From Streptomyces sp. NBC_01723 (GTDB taxonomy: Bacteria > Actinomycetota > Actinomycetes > Streptomycetales > Streptomycetaceae), in assembly GCF_036246005.1 (NCBI RefSeq), contig NZ_CP109171.1, forward strand, positions 558,001 to 622,000: DNA of 64,000 nucleotides, written 5' to 3'. Positions 17,311-24,645 of the stretch are shown here, piece after piece (the first letter of the stretch is position 1; every line of letters begins with the position of its first letter). The translations under genes were made by a program, and so were the position numbers. Under the pieces are notes generated by a model, which did no database searches, was not told the DNA's origin, and worked only from the letters and a program-made list of their open reading frames with translations.

Positions 17311-17339
17311 GTAAGCAACTTGAATGCCGCGTTGCTCAC
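17311..17339. promoter_or_regulatory. Near-palindrome upstream of the leader ORF (possible operator)
   Basis: GTAAGCAAC and GTTGCTCAC are inverted with 8 of 9 positions paired and an 11-base spacer, just upstream of the leader ORF ribosome site. A likely position for a promoter-proximal operator; no regulator is assigned. Confidence 0.4.
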
Positions 17340-17396
17340 TACCCGTGCCGTTCAACCTTCATGCGAAAGGGGCGGGTTGGGAGGGTGTTGTACAGA

Positions 17397-18743
17397 TCAC
17401 CGTGTGAGCCAGTTGAGGAACTGGCTCCACATGCCGCTGCGTTCGGCCGGCCGGGCCGGGGTGGCGGCCTCGGACTCCGCCGCACCCGGGGTCGGCCGCG
17501 GCTCGGCACCGCGTCCGGTGCGGGCCGGGGTGAAGCGGGCCGGCAGGGTGGCCAGGGCCCGGTTGAAGGGGCCCGGACGCCAGGTCAGGCTGTCCTCCGG
17601 GACGGCGAGTTCGACGTCGGGCAGCTCGTTGAAGAGGTGCTCGATGGCGGTGACCGTGATGTGCCGGGCCGGTTCCTTGGACGGGCAGGCGTGCGGTCCG
17701 GCGCTCCAGGCGAGGTGCGCGCGGTTGCTGCCGGCCTGGCGGGAGGCCCTGAGGGCCGGTCCGGTGTTGGCCGCGGCGAAGCTGACCAGCACGAGATCGC
17801 CCGCCTGGAGGTGCTGTCCGGCGAGTTCCGTGTCGGCGGCCGGGTAGTGCGGCGCGTAGTTCGACATGGGCGGGTTCTCCCACAGCGTGTCGTCCAGCGC
17901 CTCGTCGATCAGGCCGCCCTCGCGCGCGTACCGCTCATGGGTGAGCAGGCGGTGCAGCGTGTTGCCGATGAGGTTGCGCAGCGGCTCGGCGCCCGCGCCG
18001 AGGAGCAGGGCGAGCTGGTGGACCATCTCCTCGTCGCTGAGGCCCGCCTCGTGGCGCATCAGCCAGGAGGTGACGTCGTCGCCGGGCTTGCTCCGCTTGA
18101 GCGCGACGAGTTCCCCCACCGCCTGGAAGAGCACCTCGACGGCCTTCTCGGCGTTGACGCCGTCGAACATGCCGGAGATGCCGAACAGCACCCGGTCGCC
18201 GATGTCGGCGGGGCAGCCGAAGAGTTCGTTGAACACGAACAGCGGCAGCTGCTTGGCGTAGTCGCCGAGAAGGTCGGCGGATCCGCGGGCGGCGAACTGG
18301 GAGATGAGGTAGCCGGAGATCTGCTCCGTGCTCCGGCTCAGCCGCCGGGTGTCCACCCGCGCCATGCTGTCGGTGACGGCCTGGCGGAGCCTGAGGTGGT
18401 CGGCGCCGTCGGCGAACATGCAGTTGGGCCGGTAGGCGAGCAGGGGCGCGACCGGGCTGTCCGGGCCGACCTTGCCCTCGTTGAAGGCCCGCCAGCGCCG
18501 GGCGTCCTTCCGGAAGGACCCGGAGTCCTGGAGCAGCTGGAGGGCGGCGGCGTAGTCCGTGACCAGGGTCGCCTCGACGCCCGGGGCCAGTTCGACGGGC
18601 GCCGCGGCCCCGTAGTGGCGCAGGTACTCGTAGTACGCCTGCGGGTCGGCGGCGAACTCCGGTCCGTGCAGGGGCACTCTGGCGCCGGAGCCGTGGGCCG
18701 GGCACCCGGGCGGCGGCACCGGGGCCGTGTCGTGAGCGTTCAT
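17397..18743 (-). CDS. cvnE: Conservon cytochrome P450 (CvnE-like), lacks EXXR
   Basis: P450-fold protein of 448 residues at the end of the first conservon. The heme-Cys loop reads WSAGPHACPSKEPARH, with an unusual PSK after the Cys, and the I helix has GAGAEPLRNLIGN instead of AGxxT. The K-helix EXXR is replaced by DTLW (EALDDTLWENPP), as in the CYP157 family, known for loss of this otherwise invariant motif. The C-terminal 40 residues are Pro/Ala-rich. It starts 15 bases after cvnD. A role as a sensor or heme-binding partner of the conservon is as plausible as catalysis. Confidence 0.88.
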   Translation of the reverse strand: MNAHDTAPVPPPGCPAHGSGARVPLHGPEFAADPQAYYEYLRHYGAAAPVELAPGVEATLVTDYAAALQLLQDSGSFRKDARRWRAFNEGKVGPDSPVAPLLAYRPNCMFADGADHLRLRQAVTDSMARVDTRRLSRSTEQISGYLISQFAARGSADLLGDYAKQLPLFVFNELFGCPADIGDRVLFGISGMFDGVNAEKAVEVLFQAVGELVALKRSKPGDDVTSWLMRHEAGLSDEEMVHQLALLLGAGAEPLRNLIGNTLHRLLTHERYAREGGLIDEALDDTLWENPPMSNYAPHYPAADTELAGQHLQAGDLVLVSFAAANTGPALRASRQAGSNRAHLAWSAGPHACPSKEPARHITVTAIEHLFNELPDVELAVPEDSLTWRPGPFNRALATLPARFTPARTGRGAEPRPTPGAAESEAATPARPAERSGMWSQFLNWLTR

Positions 18744-18758
18744 GTCTGCTCCCAGCTC

Positions 18759-19352
18759 CTAGCGGGTGCGGTCCAGCAAGTAGCGGACGAGGGTGGTCAG
18801 TGCGGCCGCCGAGGACTTCTCGTCGCGGGCGTCGCAGGTGACGACGGGGGTGTCGTCGAGCAGGTCGAGCGCCTCGCGCAGCGCGTGTTCGTCACGCAGC
18901 GGGGTGCCGTCGAAGTGGTTGACGGCGATGGCGTAGTCGAGCCCGTAGTGCTCGATGAGGTCGATCACGGGGAAGGAGTCCGCCAGCCGCTCGGGGTCGA
19001 CCAGCACCAGGGCGCCGAGCGCGCCGCGTGCCATGTCCTCCCACATCTGGACGAAGCGCTGCTGGCCGGGGGTGCCGAAGAGGTAGAGGACGACGCGGTC
19101 GCTGATCGTGAGGCGGCCGAAGTCCATGGCGACCGTGGTGGTGGTCTTGCCCTGGACGCCGCCCAGGTCGTCGACCGACTCGGCGGCCTGCGTCATCGTC
19201 TCCTCGGTGGACAGCGGCTCGATCTCCGAGATGGAGCCGATGAGGGTGGTCTTGCCCACCGCGAAGTGTCCGACGACGAGGATCTTGACCGCGGTCTGGG
19301 TCGCCCCGCCGCGTACGTAGTCCCGCTCATCCAAACTTGGCGCGGAGCCCAT
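18759..19352 (-). CDS. cvnD: Conservon GTP-binding protein CvnD
   Basis: Small Ras-like GTPase of 197 residues, the switch of the membrane-associated conservon complex. Motifs are the P-loop GHFAVGKTT (residue 28), switch region TVAMDFGRL, G3-like FGTPGQQRF, and G4 NHFD in place of NKxD. The C terminus has no lipidation Cys. It overlaps cvnC by 26 bases. In S. coelicolor such proteins act with CvnA-C in a G-protein-coupled-like assembly influencing development and antibiotic production. Confidence 0.94.
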   Translation of the reverse strand: MGSAPSLDERDYVRGGATQTAVKILVVGHFAVGKTTLIGSISEIEPLSTEETMTQAAESVDDLGGVQGKTTTTVAMDFGRLTISDRVVLYLFGTPGQQRFVQMWEDMARGALGALVLVDPERLADSFPVIDLIEHYGLDYAIAVNHFDGTPLRDEHALREALDLLDDTPVVTCDARDEKSSAAALTTLVRYLLDRTR

Positions 19353-19704
19353 TGAGCACCTCCTCCAGGATCTCCTTGTCCGCGAGCCGGGCGCGGGCCA
19401 CCGGCGGGCGGGTCATGAGGTGGCCGCCCTCCATCAGGGAGGCCAGCAGGATCCGCACCACGCCGAGCGGGAAGTGGGTGTGTCCGGCGATCTCGGCGAC
19501 CGAGAGGTAGCCGGCCGAGCAGAGGTCCAGCAGGCTCTGCTCCTCGGGTGACAGCCGGGCCGGGCGCCGGGTGTCCTCGGCGGAGGCGGTGACGAGGGTG
19601 ATGAGGGAGAGGTGGTCCTCGTCGGGCAGGCCGCGGCCCTTGGTGATGACGTACGGCCGTACTAACTCCGGCACCTCGGGCTCCCAGCCGTCGTGGCCGG
19701 TCAT
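19327..19704 (-). CDS. cvnC: Conservon DUF742 protein CvnC
   Basis: 125-residue DUF742 protein with a winged-helix-like core: VRPYVITKGRGLP at the N terminus, then LDLCSAGYLSVAEIAGHTHFPLGVVRILLASLMEGGHLM, ending EEVLNGLRAKFG. It is the standard third member of conservons and interacts with the other Cvn proteins. It overlaps cvnB by ATGA and cvnD by 26 bases. Confidence 0.93.
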   Translation of the reverse strand: MTGHDGWEPEVPELVRPYVITKGRGLPDEDHLSLITLVTASAEDTRRPARLSPEEQSLLDLCSAGYLSVAEIAGHTHFPLGVVRILLASLMEGGHLMTRPPVARARLADKEILEEVLNGLRAKFG

Positions 19705-20102
19705 GAGCGGGCGCCGAGGTTCTCGCGCGGCGGTGTCGTCAGCCGTTTGCCGAGCTGGGCGACGAGCTGCTGCATCCGGAAGGTGATGTCGGCCATGTCC
19801 ACCTCGGGGGAGGCGGAGACACCGAGGTAGGCGCCTTCGCCGGCGGAGATCAGGAACACCCAGCCGCCGTCGAACTCGACCAGGGTCTGGCGCCAGGACT
19901 GGCTGGGGTCCTCACAGAAGAAGGCGAGGGTGCGGCTGAGCGACTGCACCCCGCTCATCGCGGCGGCGACCCGGTCGGCGTCGTCCTTGTCGAAGTCCTG
20001 CGTCCGGGCCATCAGCAGACCGTCGGCGGATATCAGGACGGCGTGCAGGGCTCCCGGAATCTCCAGGGCGCTGTCGAGCATCCATGACAGATCGTCGTTC
20101 AC
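19701..20102 (-). CDS. cvnB: Conservon roadblock/LC7 protein CvnB
   Basis: 133-residue roadblock/LC7-domain protein (WMLDSALEIPGALHAVLISADGLLMA; VFLISAGEGAYLGVSA), the small scaffold or GTPase-activating-like component of the conservon. Start and stop overlap both neighbours by 4 bases, so cvnA-B-C are translationally coupled. Confidence 0.94.
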   Translation of the reverse strand: MNDDLSWMLDSALEIPGALHAVLISADGLLMARTQDFDKDDADRVAAAMSGVQSLSRTLAFFCEDPSQSWRQTLVEFDGGWVFLISAGEGAYLGVSASPEVDMADITFRMQQLVAQLGKRLTTPPRENLGARS

Positions 20103-21271
20103 GAGACCTCATGTCCTTCGCTGCTGGCACCAGGCGTTCTGCGCGTCCGGTCGGTGCCCTCGGGGTCGGTGACCCGGCCGGACCGCGTTCCCCGCTGGAA
20201 GGCACCCATGACCTGTGCCTGCTCGGAGTCGGAGCGGCCCGCCGGGCGGGGGGTGGGCTCGTTGCCGGGCACGATGGCCATCGGCCGCTTGCGGCGCCGC
20301 CGGGGCAGACCGTCGTCGGTCCGGGACGAGACGGGCGCGGCCTCGGCGCCGCCGTCCCGGACCGGCCGGGCGGTGGCGTGGGCAGCGGGGGCGGGAGTCT
20401 TCTTCTCCGGCACGCCGGTGAGCAGTTCGTGCGGCAGCAGGACCACCGCCCGTACACCTCCGTAGGGGGACGAGGAGTCCACCGACACCTCGAAGCCGAA
20501 TCGTTCGCACAGCAGGCCGATGACCGCGAAGCCGAACTGCGGCGGATTGCCGAGCCCGGCCACACCCGAGGCGCGCTCGGTGGCGAGCAGCCGGTCGGCG
20601 CGGGCGCGCTCCTCGTCGCTCATGCCCACACCGGCGTCGTCGACGACCACGCAGATGCCCTTGGGCACGGTCCGGAGGTTGATCTCCACGACGGTGTCGG
20701 GGCTGGAGTAGCTGGTGGCGTTGTCGAGCAGTTCGGCCAGGGCGAGGGCGACGGGCTCCACGGCCCGGCTGGTGATGCCGAAGTCGACCTGGGAGAGGAT
20801 GTCCACCCTGCGGAAGTGCCGGATGCGGCCCTGCGCGCTGCGCACCACGTCGTACACCGAGGCGGTGTCGCGCCGCCCGCCGAGCCAGCCGTCGCAGAGC
20901 ACGGCGATGGACTGGGCGCGCCGGCCGAACTGCGAGTTGGTGTGATCGATCTCCAGCAGGTCCTGGAGGAGGGCCGAGTCGCCGTACTTGGTCTGCAGGC
21001 GGGAGAGGACCAGCTGCTGTTCCGCGGCGAGGCCCTGAAGGGTCCGCATGGCGGACTTCAGGACCGTCTTGGTCTCGTCCTCGGCCCGCTCCTGGGCCGC
21101 CTGTACGGATTTTCCGTAATCGTTCTCCAGCTGGGTGTAGTGGTCCCTGAGCCCCTGCACCTGCTGCCGCAACGCCCGTGCCGCCCCGCGCTGGCGGCTG
21201 ATGAGCACGGCGGCGGCCACGAGGGCGACGAGGGCCACCCAGAGCAAGGGGTTCCCTGTGTATTCCGTCAT
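20099..21271 (-). CDS. cvnA: Conservon sensor kinase-like protein CvnA
   Basis: Membrane-anchored histidine-kinase-like protein of 390 residues. One N-terminal TM helix (residues 9-24), a coiled-coil (35-75), a degenerate dimerisation region (LLEIDHTNSQFGRRAQ) and a HATPase domain with N box ALAELLDNATSYSSP and G boxes DDAGVGM and GFAVIGLL. The C-terminal 110 residues are low-complexity. No response regulator follows; in conservons the downstream GTPase module takes that role. First gene of its operon. Confidence 0.93.
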   Translation of the reverse strand: MTEYTGNPLLWVALVALVAAAVLISRQRGAARALRQQVQGLRDHYTQLENDYGKSVQAAQERAEDETKTVLKSAMRTLQGLAAEQQLVLSRLQTKYGDSALLQDLLEIDHTNSQFGRRAQSIAVLCDGWLGGRRDTASVYDVVRSAQGRIRHFRRVDILSQVDFGITSRAVEPVALALAELLDNATSYSSPDTVVEINLRTVPKGICVVVDDAGVGMSDEERARADRLLATERASGVAGLGNPPQFGFAVIGLLCERFGFEVSVDSSSPYGGVRAVVLLPHELLTGVPEKKTPAPAAHATARPVRDGGAEAAPVSSRTDDGLPRRRRKRPMAIVPGNEPTPRPAGRSDSEQAQVMGAFQRGTRSGRVTDPEGTDRTRRTPGASSEGHEVS

Positions 21272-21586
21272 AAGACTCTCTTCAGGCGACTGACGGCCGG
21301 CTTGCTGAATTCCCGTCTACGCGGACGGCGGTGGACCGCCCGCACCGGGGTAGCTGTCCGGGCTGTCCCTGAAGTCGGGGATGCCGTCTTTCACCCATCC
21401 GCCCGCTCCGCAAACGCGGTGATCGTATCACCGCATGATCAGGTGAATTTACGTCAAGAAGCGTCCATCCAGGACCGGTTGGAGACCGCCGGACGTACCA
21501 CCTCTGCCGGTGGGTACAGTCGGCCCCGTGAAAGATGCACCAGACACCTTCCGGCCGGCCCACTGCGCGGCCTCGGACGGCCCGGG
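21272..21586. other. 315-base divergent intergenic region, cvnA / TauE-like
   Basis: No gene is supported here. It contains the perfect palindrome at 21416-21434, a TTGACG hexamer read on the minus strand near 21450, and the unassigned start region of the plus-strand permease. Confidence 0.6.
21416..21434. promoter_or_regulatory. Perfect palindrome upstream of cvnA (possible operator)
   Basis: GCGGTGAT-CGT-ATCACCGC, an 8-3-8 perfect inverted repeat, lies 145 bases before cvnA and 153 before the TauE-like gene. The small spacer and position suggest a protein-binding site rather than a terminator. Confidence 0.5.
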
Positions 21587-22354
21587 GTGACGCCCGAGGC
21601 CATGGCCGCGGTGTTCGCGGCCGGCGTCGGGGCGGGCGCCATCAACAGCGTGGTCGGCTCCGGCACCCTGATCACCTTTCCCGTGCTGCTGGCCACGGGC
21701 CTGTCGCCGGTCACCGCCACCGTCTCCAACGCCCTCGGCCTCATCCCCGGCTCCATCAGCGGCGCCATCGGCTACCGCGAGGAACTGCGCGGCCAGCGGC
21801 GGCGGGTCCTCAAGCTGAGCGTCGGCGCCCTGATGGGCGGTCTCGCGGGCGCCACACTGCTGCTCGCGCTCCCGGAGGACGCCTTCGAGACGATCGTGCC
21901 GGTCCTGGTGGGCCTCGCCCTGGTGCTGGTGGCGCTGCAGCCCCAGATCGGCAAGTGGGTGCAGCGCCGCCGTGCGCGCACCGGCGCCTCCCCTCGCCGG
22001 GACGGCGGTCCGCTGCTGTTCACCGGCCTGACCCTGGCCAGCGTCTACGGCGGCTACTTCACGGCCGCCCAGGGGATCATCTACCTGTCCCTCATGGGCA
22101 CGCTCCTCGACGAGCCGCTGCAACGCCTCAACGCCGTCAAGAACGTCCTCGCCGCCGTCGTCAACACCGTCGCCGCGCTCTTCTTCCTCTTCGCCGCGGA
22201 CTTCGACTGGACCGCCGTCGGCCTGCTGGCGGTCGGCTCGGCCCTCGGCGGGTACGGCGGGGCCAAGGTGGGCCGCCACTTCAAGCCCGTCGTCCTGCGG
22301 ACGCTGGTGGTGACGGTCGGCACCGTCGCCCTCGTGCAACTGCTGCTGCGCTGA
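21587..22354 (+). CDS. TauE/SafE family membrane permease
   Basis: Integral membrane protein of 255 residues with seven or eight hydrophobic segments, matching the TauE/SafE (DUF81) family of sulfite/organosulfonate or anion exporters. Family hallmarks are the repeated half-signatures VGAGAINSVVGSGTLITFPVLL near the N terminus and GGYFTAAQGIIYLSLMGTLL in the middle. GTG 21587 is a tentative start with no good ribosome site; ATG 21602 is an alternative. A sulfur link is possible because a sulfonate operon lies 2 kb downstream, but the substrate is unproven. Confidence 0.88.
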   Translation: MTPEAMAAVFAAGVGAGAINSVVGSGTLITFPVLLATGLSPVTATVSNALGLIPGSISGAIGYREELRGQRRRVLKLSVGALMGGLAGATLLLALPEDAFETIVPVLVGLALVLVALQPQIGKWVQRRRARTGASPRRDGGPLLFTGLTLASVYGGYFTAAQGIIYLSLMGTLLDEPLQRLNAVKNVLAAVVNTVAALFFLFAADFDWTAVGLLAVGSALGGYGGAKVGRHFKPVVLRTLVVTVGTVALVQLLLR

Positions 22355-22498
22355 CCCACGGGATCCGGGCCTTGTCGCCGACGGTCCGGCTCGGGGACGC
22401 CGCCCGCCCGGGCCGCCCGAGACCACACCTCGTGACCGTCTGCGTCCGCACTGCCGCGGACGTGGGCGGCGCGCACCGCCGGACGGGCCGTCCCGCGG

Positions 22499-22515
22499 CA
22501 TAACGCCGCGTTATG
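22499..22515. promoter_or_regulatory. Palindrome upstream of the S1 protease
   Basis: CATAAC-GCCGC-GTTATG, a perfect 6-5-6 inverted repeat that is AT-rich against a GC-rich background, about 100 bases before the protease start. Possible operator. Confidence 0.45.
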
Positions 22516-22615
22516 GGAAGTCGGGAGTGCCGATGCCGCGGCAGGGCCGGGGATGCTGGGCGCCCCCACAGGCCGAACACGCGCCCCGACGCGTGTCCGT
22601 CGGAATCGAGGAGCC

Positions 22616-23344
22616 TTGCGAACCTCCAGACTCGCCCCCACCCTGACGGCCGCTCTCACGGCCACGCTGCTGTCCGCCCTCGCGCTCGCTCCGCAGTCCT
22701 CGGCGGCGGAGCCCCGCCCCGGTGACGGCGGCCCCCAGCCGATCATCGGCGGCGGCTACGCGCAGAACGCCCCCTGGGCGGCCCGGCTGTTCTCCAACGG
22801 CGCCCAGACGTGCAGCTCGACCATCATCTCGCCCACCTGGGTCCTCACGGCCAAGCACTGCGTCGGAGGCGGCGGCCTGTCCTTCCGTATCGGCAGCCTC
22901 GACCAGGGCTCGGGCGGCACGGTGGCGAACGGGGCGCAGACCACCACCCATCCCTCCGCGGACCTCGCGCTGGTCCGGCTCGACCGCTCCGTCTCCGCCT
23001 CCTACGCGCCGCTCGGACAGCCGGGCACGGTGCGCGTGGGCCAGACCGTTCAGGTCTACGGCTGGGGCGCCACCTCACGGTGCGGCTCGGAGATCAACTG
23101 CCAGTCCCAGTACCTCAAGGTCGCCAACCTGAGCGTCACCAGCGGGTGTTACGACGCCTACAACGGCCGGGCGATATGCGCCCGCCCCGGCGACGGCATC
23201 ACCGCGGGCGGCGACTCGGGCGGCCCGATGATGGCCGGTGGCGTCCAGGTCGGCGTGGCCTCGACCAGCGACCGGCAGTCCACCACGGCGTACACGAACG
23301 TGACCGCCTACCGGTCGTGGATCCAGTCGGTGGCGGGCGTCTGA
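22616..23344 (+). CDS. Secreted trypsin-like serine protease (S1 family)
   Basis: Exported protease of 242 residues. TTG 22616 is chosen because GAGGAG lies 3-4 bases upstream and gives a clean signal peptide (RTSRLAPTLTAALTATLLSALAL, cleavage near SSAAEP). A short propeptide leads to the mature N terminus IIGGGYAQNAPW. The catalytic triad is His in LTAKHC, Asp in SADLALVRL and Ser in GDSGGP. Cys pairs support the chymotrypsin fold. It resembles the Streptomyces griseus trypsin group, though the specificity-pocket residue is not certain. A strong terminator follows at 23382. Confidence 0.93.
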   Translation: MRTSRLAPTLTAALTATLLSALALAPQSSAAEPRPGDGGPQPIIGGGYAQNAPWAARLFSNGAQTCSSTIISPTWVLTAKHCVGGGGLSFRIGSLDQGSGGTVANGAQTTTHPSADLALVRLDRSVSASYAPLGQPGTVRVGQTVQVYGWGATSRCGSEINCQSQYLKVANLSVTSGCYDAYNGRAICARPGDGITAGGDSGGPMMAGGVQVGVASTSDRQSTTAYTNVTAYRSWIQSVAGV

Positions 23345-23381
23345 CCCTTCCCCTCCCGCCCGGGGAACCCGACCGGTTCCG

Positions 23382-23409
23382 GCCTGCCCCCGTCACAGCG
23401 GGGGCAGGC
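23382..23409. terminator. Hairpin terminator after the S1 protease
   Basis: Perfect 11-base stem GCCTGCCCCCG / CGGGGGCAGGC with a 6-base loop, 38 bases after the stop codon. Confidence 0.75.
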
Positions 23410-23595
23410 GCAGGACGCCCTTCGGGTCCCCGGCCGACACGCGTGCCGCGAAGGAGTACGCGGACTCGTCCGCGGTCCGAGTGCCGCCGCGTTCCGTCGC
23501 GACCCGTCCAGGAACCGGACGGTCCAGCAGGCGCATGGCCAGTACATCTACTGTGCCGGGGGTACGGCACACGTCCCGCGCGAAGGAGGCACGGC

Positions 23596-24435
23596 ATGAC
23601 CGGGCGCACGACCGGCTCGCAGGAGAACGAGCGGGAGGCGGCGGTGCTCCGGCTCCGGGACGTGCACGTCCGGCGCCTCACCACCGACCAGCTGATCCTC
23701 GACGGCATCGACTGGACCGTCCGGCCGGGTGAGCACTGGGCCCTGCTGGGTGCCAACGGCGCCGGGAAGACCACCCTGCTGCGGCTGCTCGGCGCGCTGA
23801 TGCATCCCACCGCCGGCACGGTCGAGGTCCTCGGCAGCCGGCTCGGCCGGGTCGACGTGCGCGAGCTGCGGGCGCGCATCGGCCATGTCAACGCCGCCCA
23901 GCGGGTGCCGCAGGATCTCACCGCCCACGCGGTCGTGGTCACCGGCCACAGCGGCACCGTGCAGCCCCTGTGGCGGACGTACGACGACGAGGTCCGGGGC
24001 CGGGCCCGCGACCTCCTGACCGAGCTGGGCGTCAAGGAGCTGGCCGACCGGCCGTACGGGGTCTGCTCGGGCGGGCAGCGGGCGCGGATCCTCATCGCCC
24101 GGGCGCTGATGGCCGATCCGGCGCTGCTGCTCCTCGACGAGCCGTTCAACGCCCTCGACCTGCCCTCCCGCGAGGACCTCGTCGAGGCCATGCACCAACT
24201 GGCCGAGAGGCGTCCGCACCTGGCCACCGTGACGGTCACCCACCATCTGGAGGAGCTGTTCCCGGCCGTCAGCCACGCCCTGCTGCTGCGCGAGGGCAGG
24301 ATCCTCGCCGGTGGTCCCGTCGAGGGTGTCCTGACCGACTCGCGGCTGACCGCGTGCTTCGGCCGCGACATCACGGTGGCCAGGCGCGAGGGGCGCTGGT
24401 CCGCCTATTCGGGCCGCCGCGTTTCCGGAACATGA
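23596..24435 (+). CDS. Stand-alone ABC ATPase (YlmA/ModF-like)
   Basis: Soluble ATP-binding cassette of 279 residues without an adjacent permease. Walker A GANGAGKTT (residue 56), signature CSGGQRARILIARAL, Walker B LLLLDEPFNALD and the H-loop THHLEELFP are all intact. Strong AAGGAGG ribosome site before ATG 23596. Its layout (HVNAAQRVPQDLTAHAVVVTGHSGTVQ) is that of the YlmA-like actinobacterial group, whose role is poorly defined. The partner membrane protein, if any, is not in this window. Confidence 0.88.
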   Translation: MTGRTTGSQENEREAAVLRLRDVHVRRLTTDQLILDGIDWTVRPGEHWALLGANGAGKTTLLRLLGALMHPTAGTVEVLGSRLGRVDVRELRARIGHVNAAQRVPQDLTAHAVVVTGHSGTVQPLWRTYDDEVRGRARDLLTELGVKELADRPYGVCSGGQRARILIARALMADPALLLLDEPFNALDLPSREDLVEAMHQLAERRPHLATVTVTHHLEELFPAVSHALLLREGRILAGGPVEGVLTDSRLTACFGRDITVARREGRWSAYSGRRVSGT

Positions 24436-24485
24436 CGCGCCCACGAAGGCGTCGTTGCAGTACCGGCGGAGCCGACCGGTAGCCC

Positions 24486-24515
24486 TTGACCCGGTTTCAA
24501 CCCCCTGGCTAGCGT
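24486..24515 (+). promoter_or_regulatory. Promoter of the sulfonate leader peptide/operon
   Basis: TTGACC (24486-24491) and TAGCGT (24510-24515) with an 18-base spacer. A start site 7-8 bases after the -10 would fall at the A of ATG 24523, implying a leaderless mRNA for the leader peptide. Confidence 0.6.
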
Positions 24516-24522
24516 CCACGGC

Positions 24523-24597
24523 ATGCGGAAATCCCGGCAGTTCACGAAGCGACGGGCCATCGATCTGATGCGCGTCGCCACCGCGGTGTGTAGCTGA
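24523..24597 (+). CDS. Putative Cys-containing leader peptide of the sulfonate operon
   Basis: 24-codon ORF giving MRKSRQFTKRRAIDLMRVAT and then AVCS. This fits a recurring short leader-peptide type in Streptomyces, RR-x-VDL-x-RV-x-A-x-C at the C terminus, found before sulfur and cysteine genes. The cysteine codon is next to last. The ATG lies 7 bases after a good -10 hexamer, so it is probably translated from a leaderless transcript. A likely role is ribosome-mediated attenuation sensing Cys-tRNA or cysteine supply for the downstream transporter. The attenuator structure itself would lie in 24598-24645 and is not obvious by eye. Confidence 0.78.
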   Translation: MRKSRQFTKRRAIDLMRVATAVCS

Positions 24598-24645
24598 ACC
24601 ACACCGCCCGCTGCCCCCTTTCTCCCGCTCCCCGTGAAGGCCGTG

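Noticed and set aside
17340..17396. Use of GTG 17339 as the prenyltransferase start
   Set aside because: It lies inside a near-palindrome without a ribosome site and would add 50 residues not typical of the family; the coupled GTG 17189 is better.
16041..19355. 1104-codon plus-strand open frame
   Set aside because: Antisense of the prenyltransferase, P450 and CvnD genes, which have clear family matches.
23308..23547. 79-codon minus-strand ORF after the S1 protease
   Set aside because: Overlaps a terminator and the protease end; Arg/Cys-rich composition and no ribosome site.
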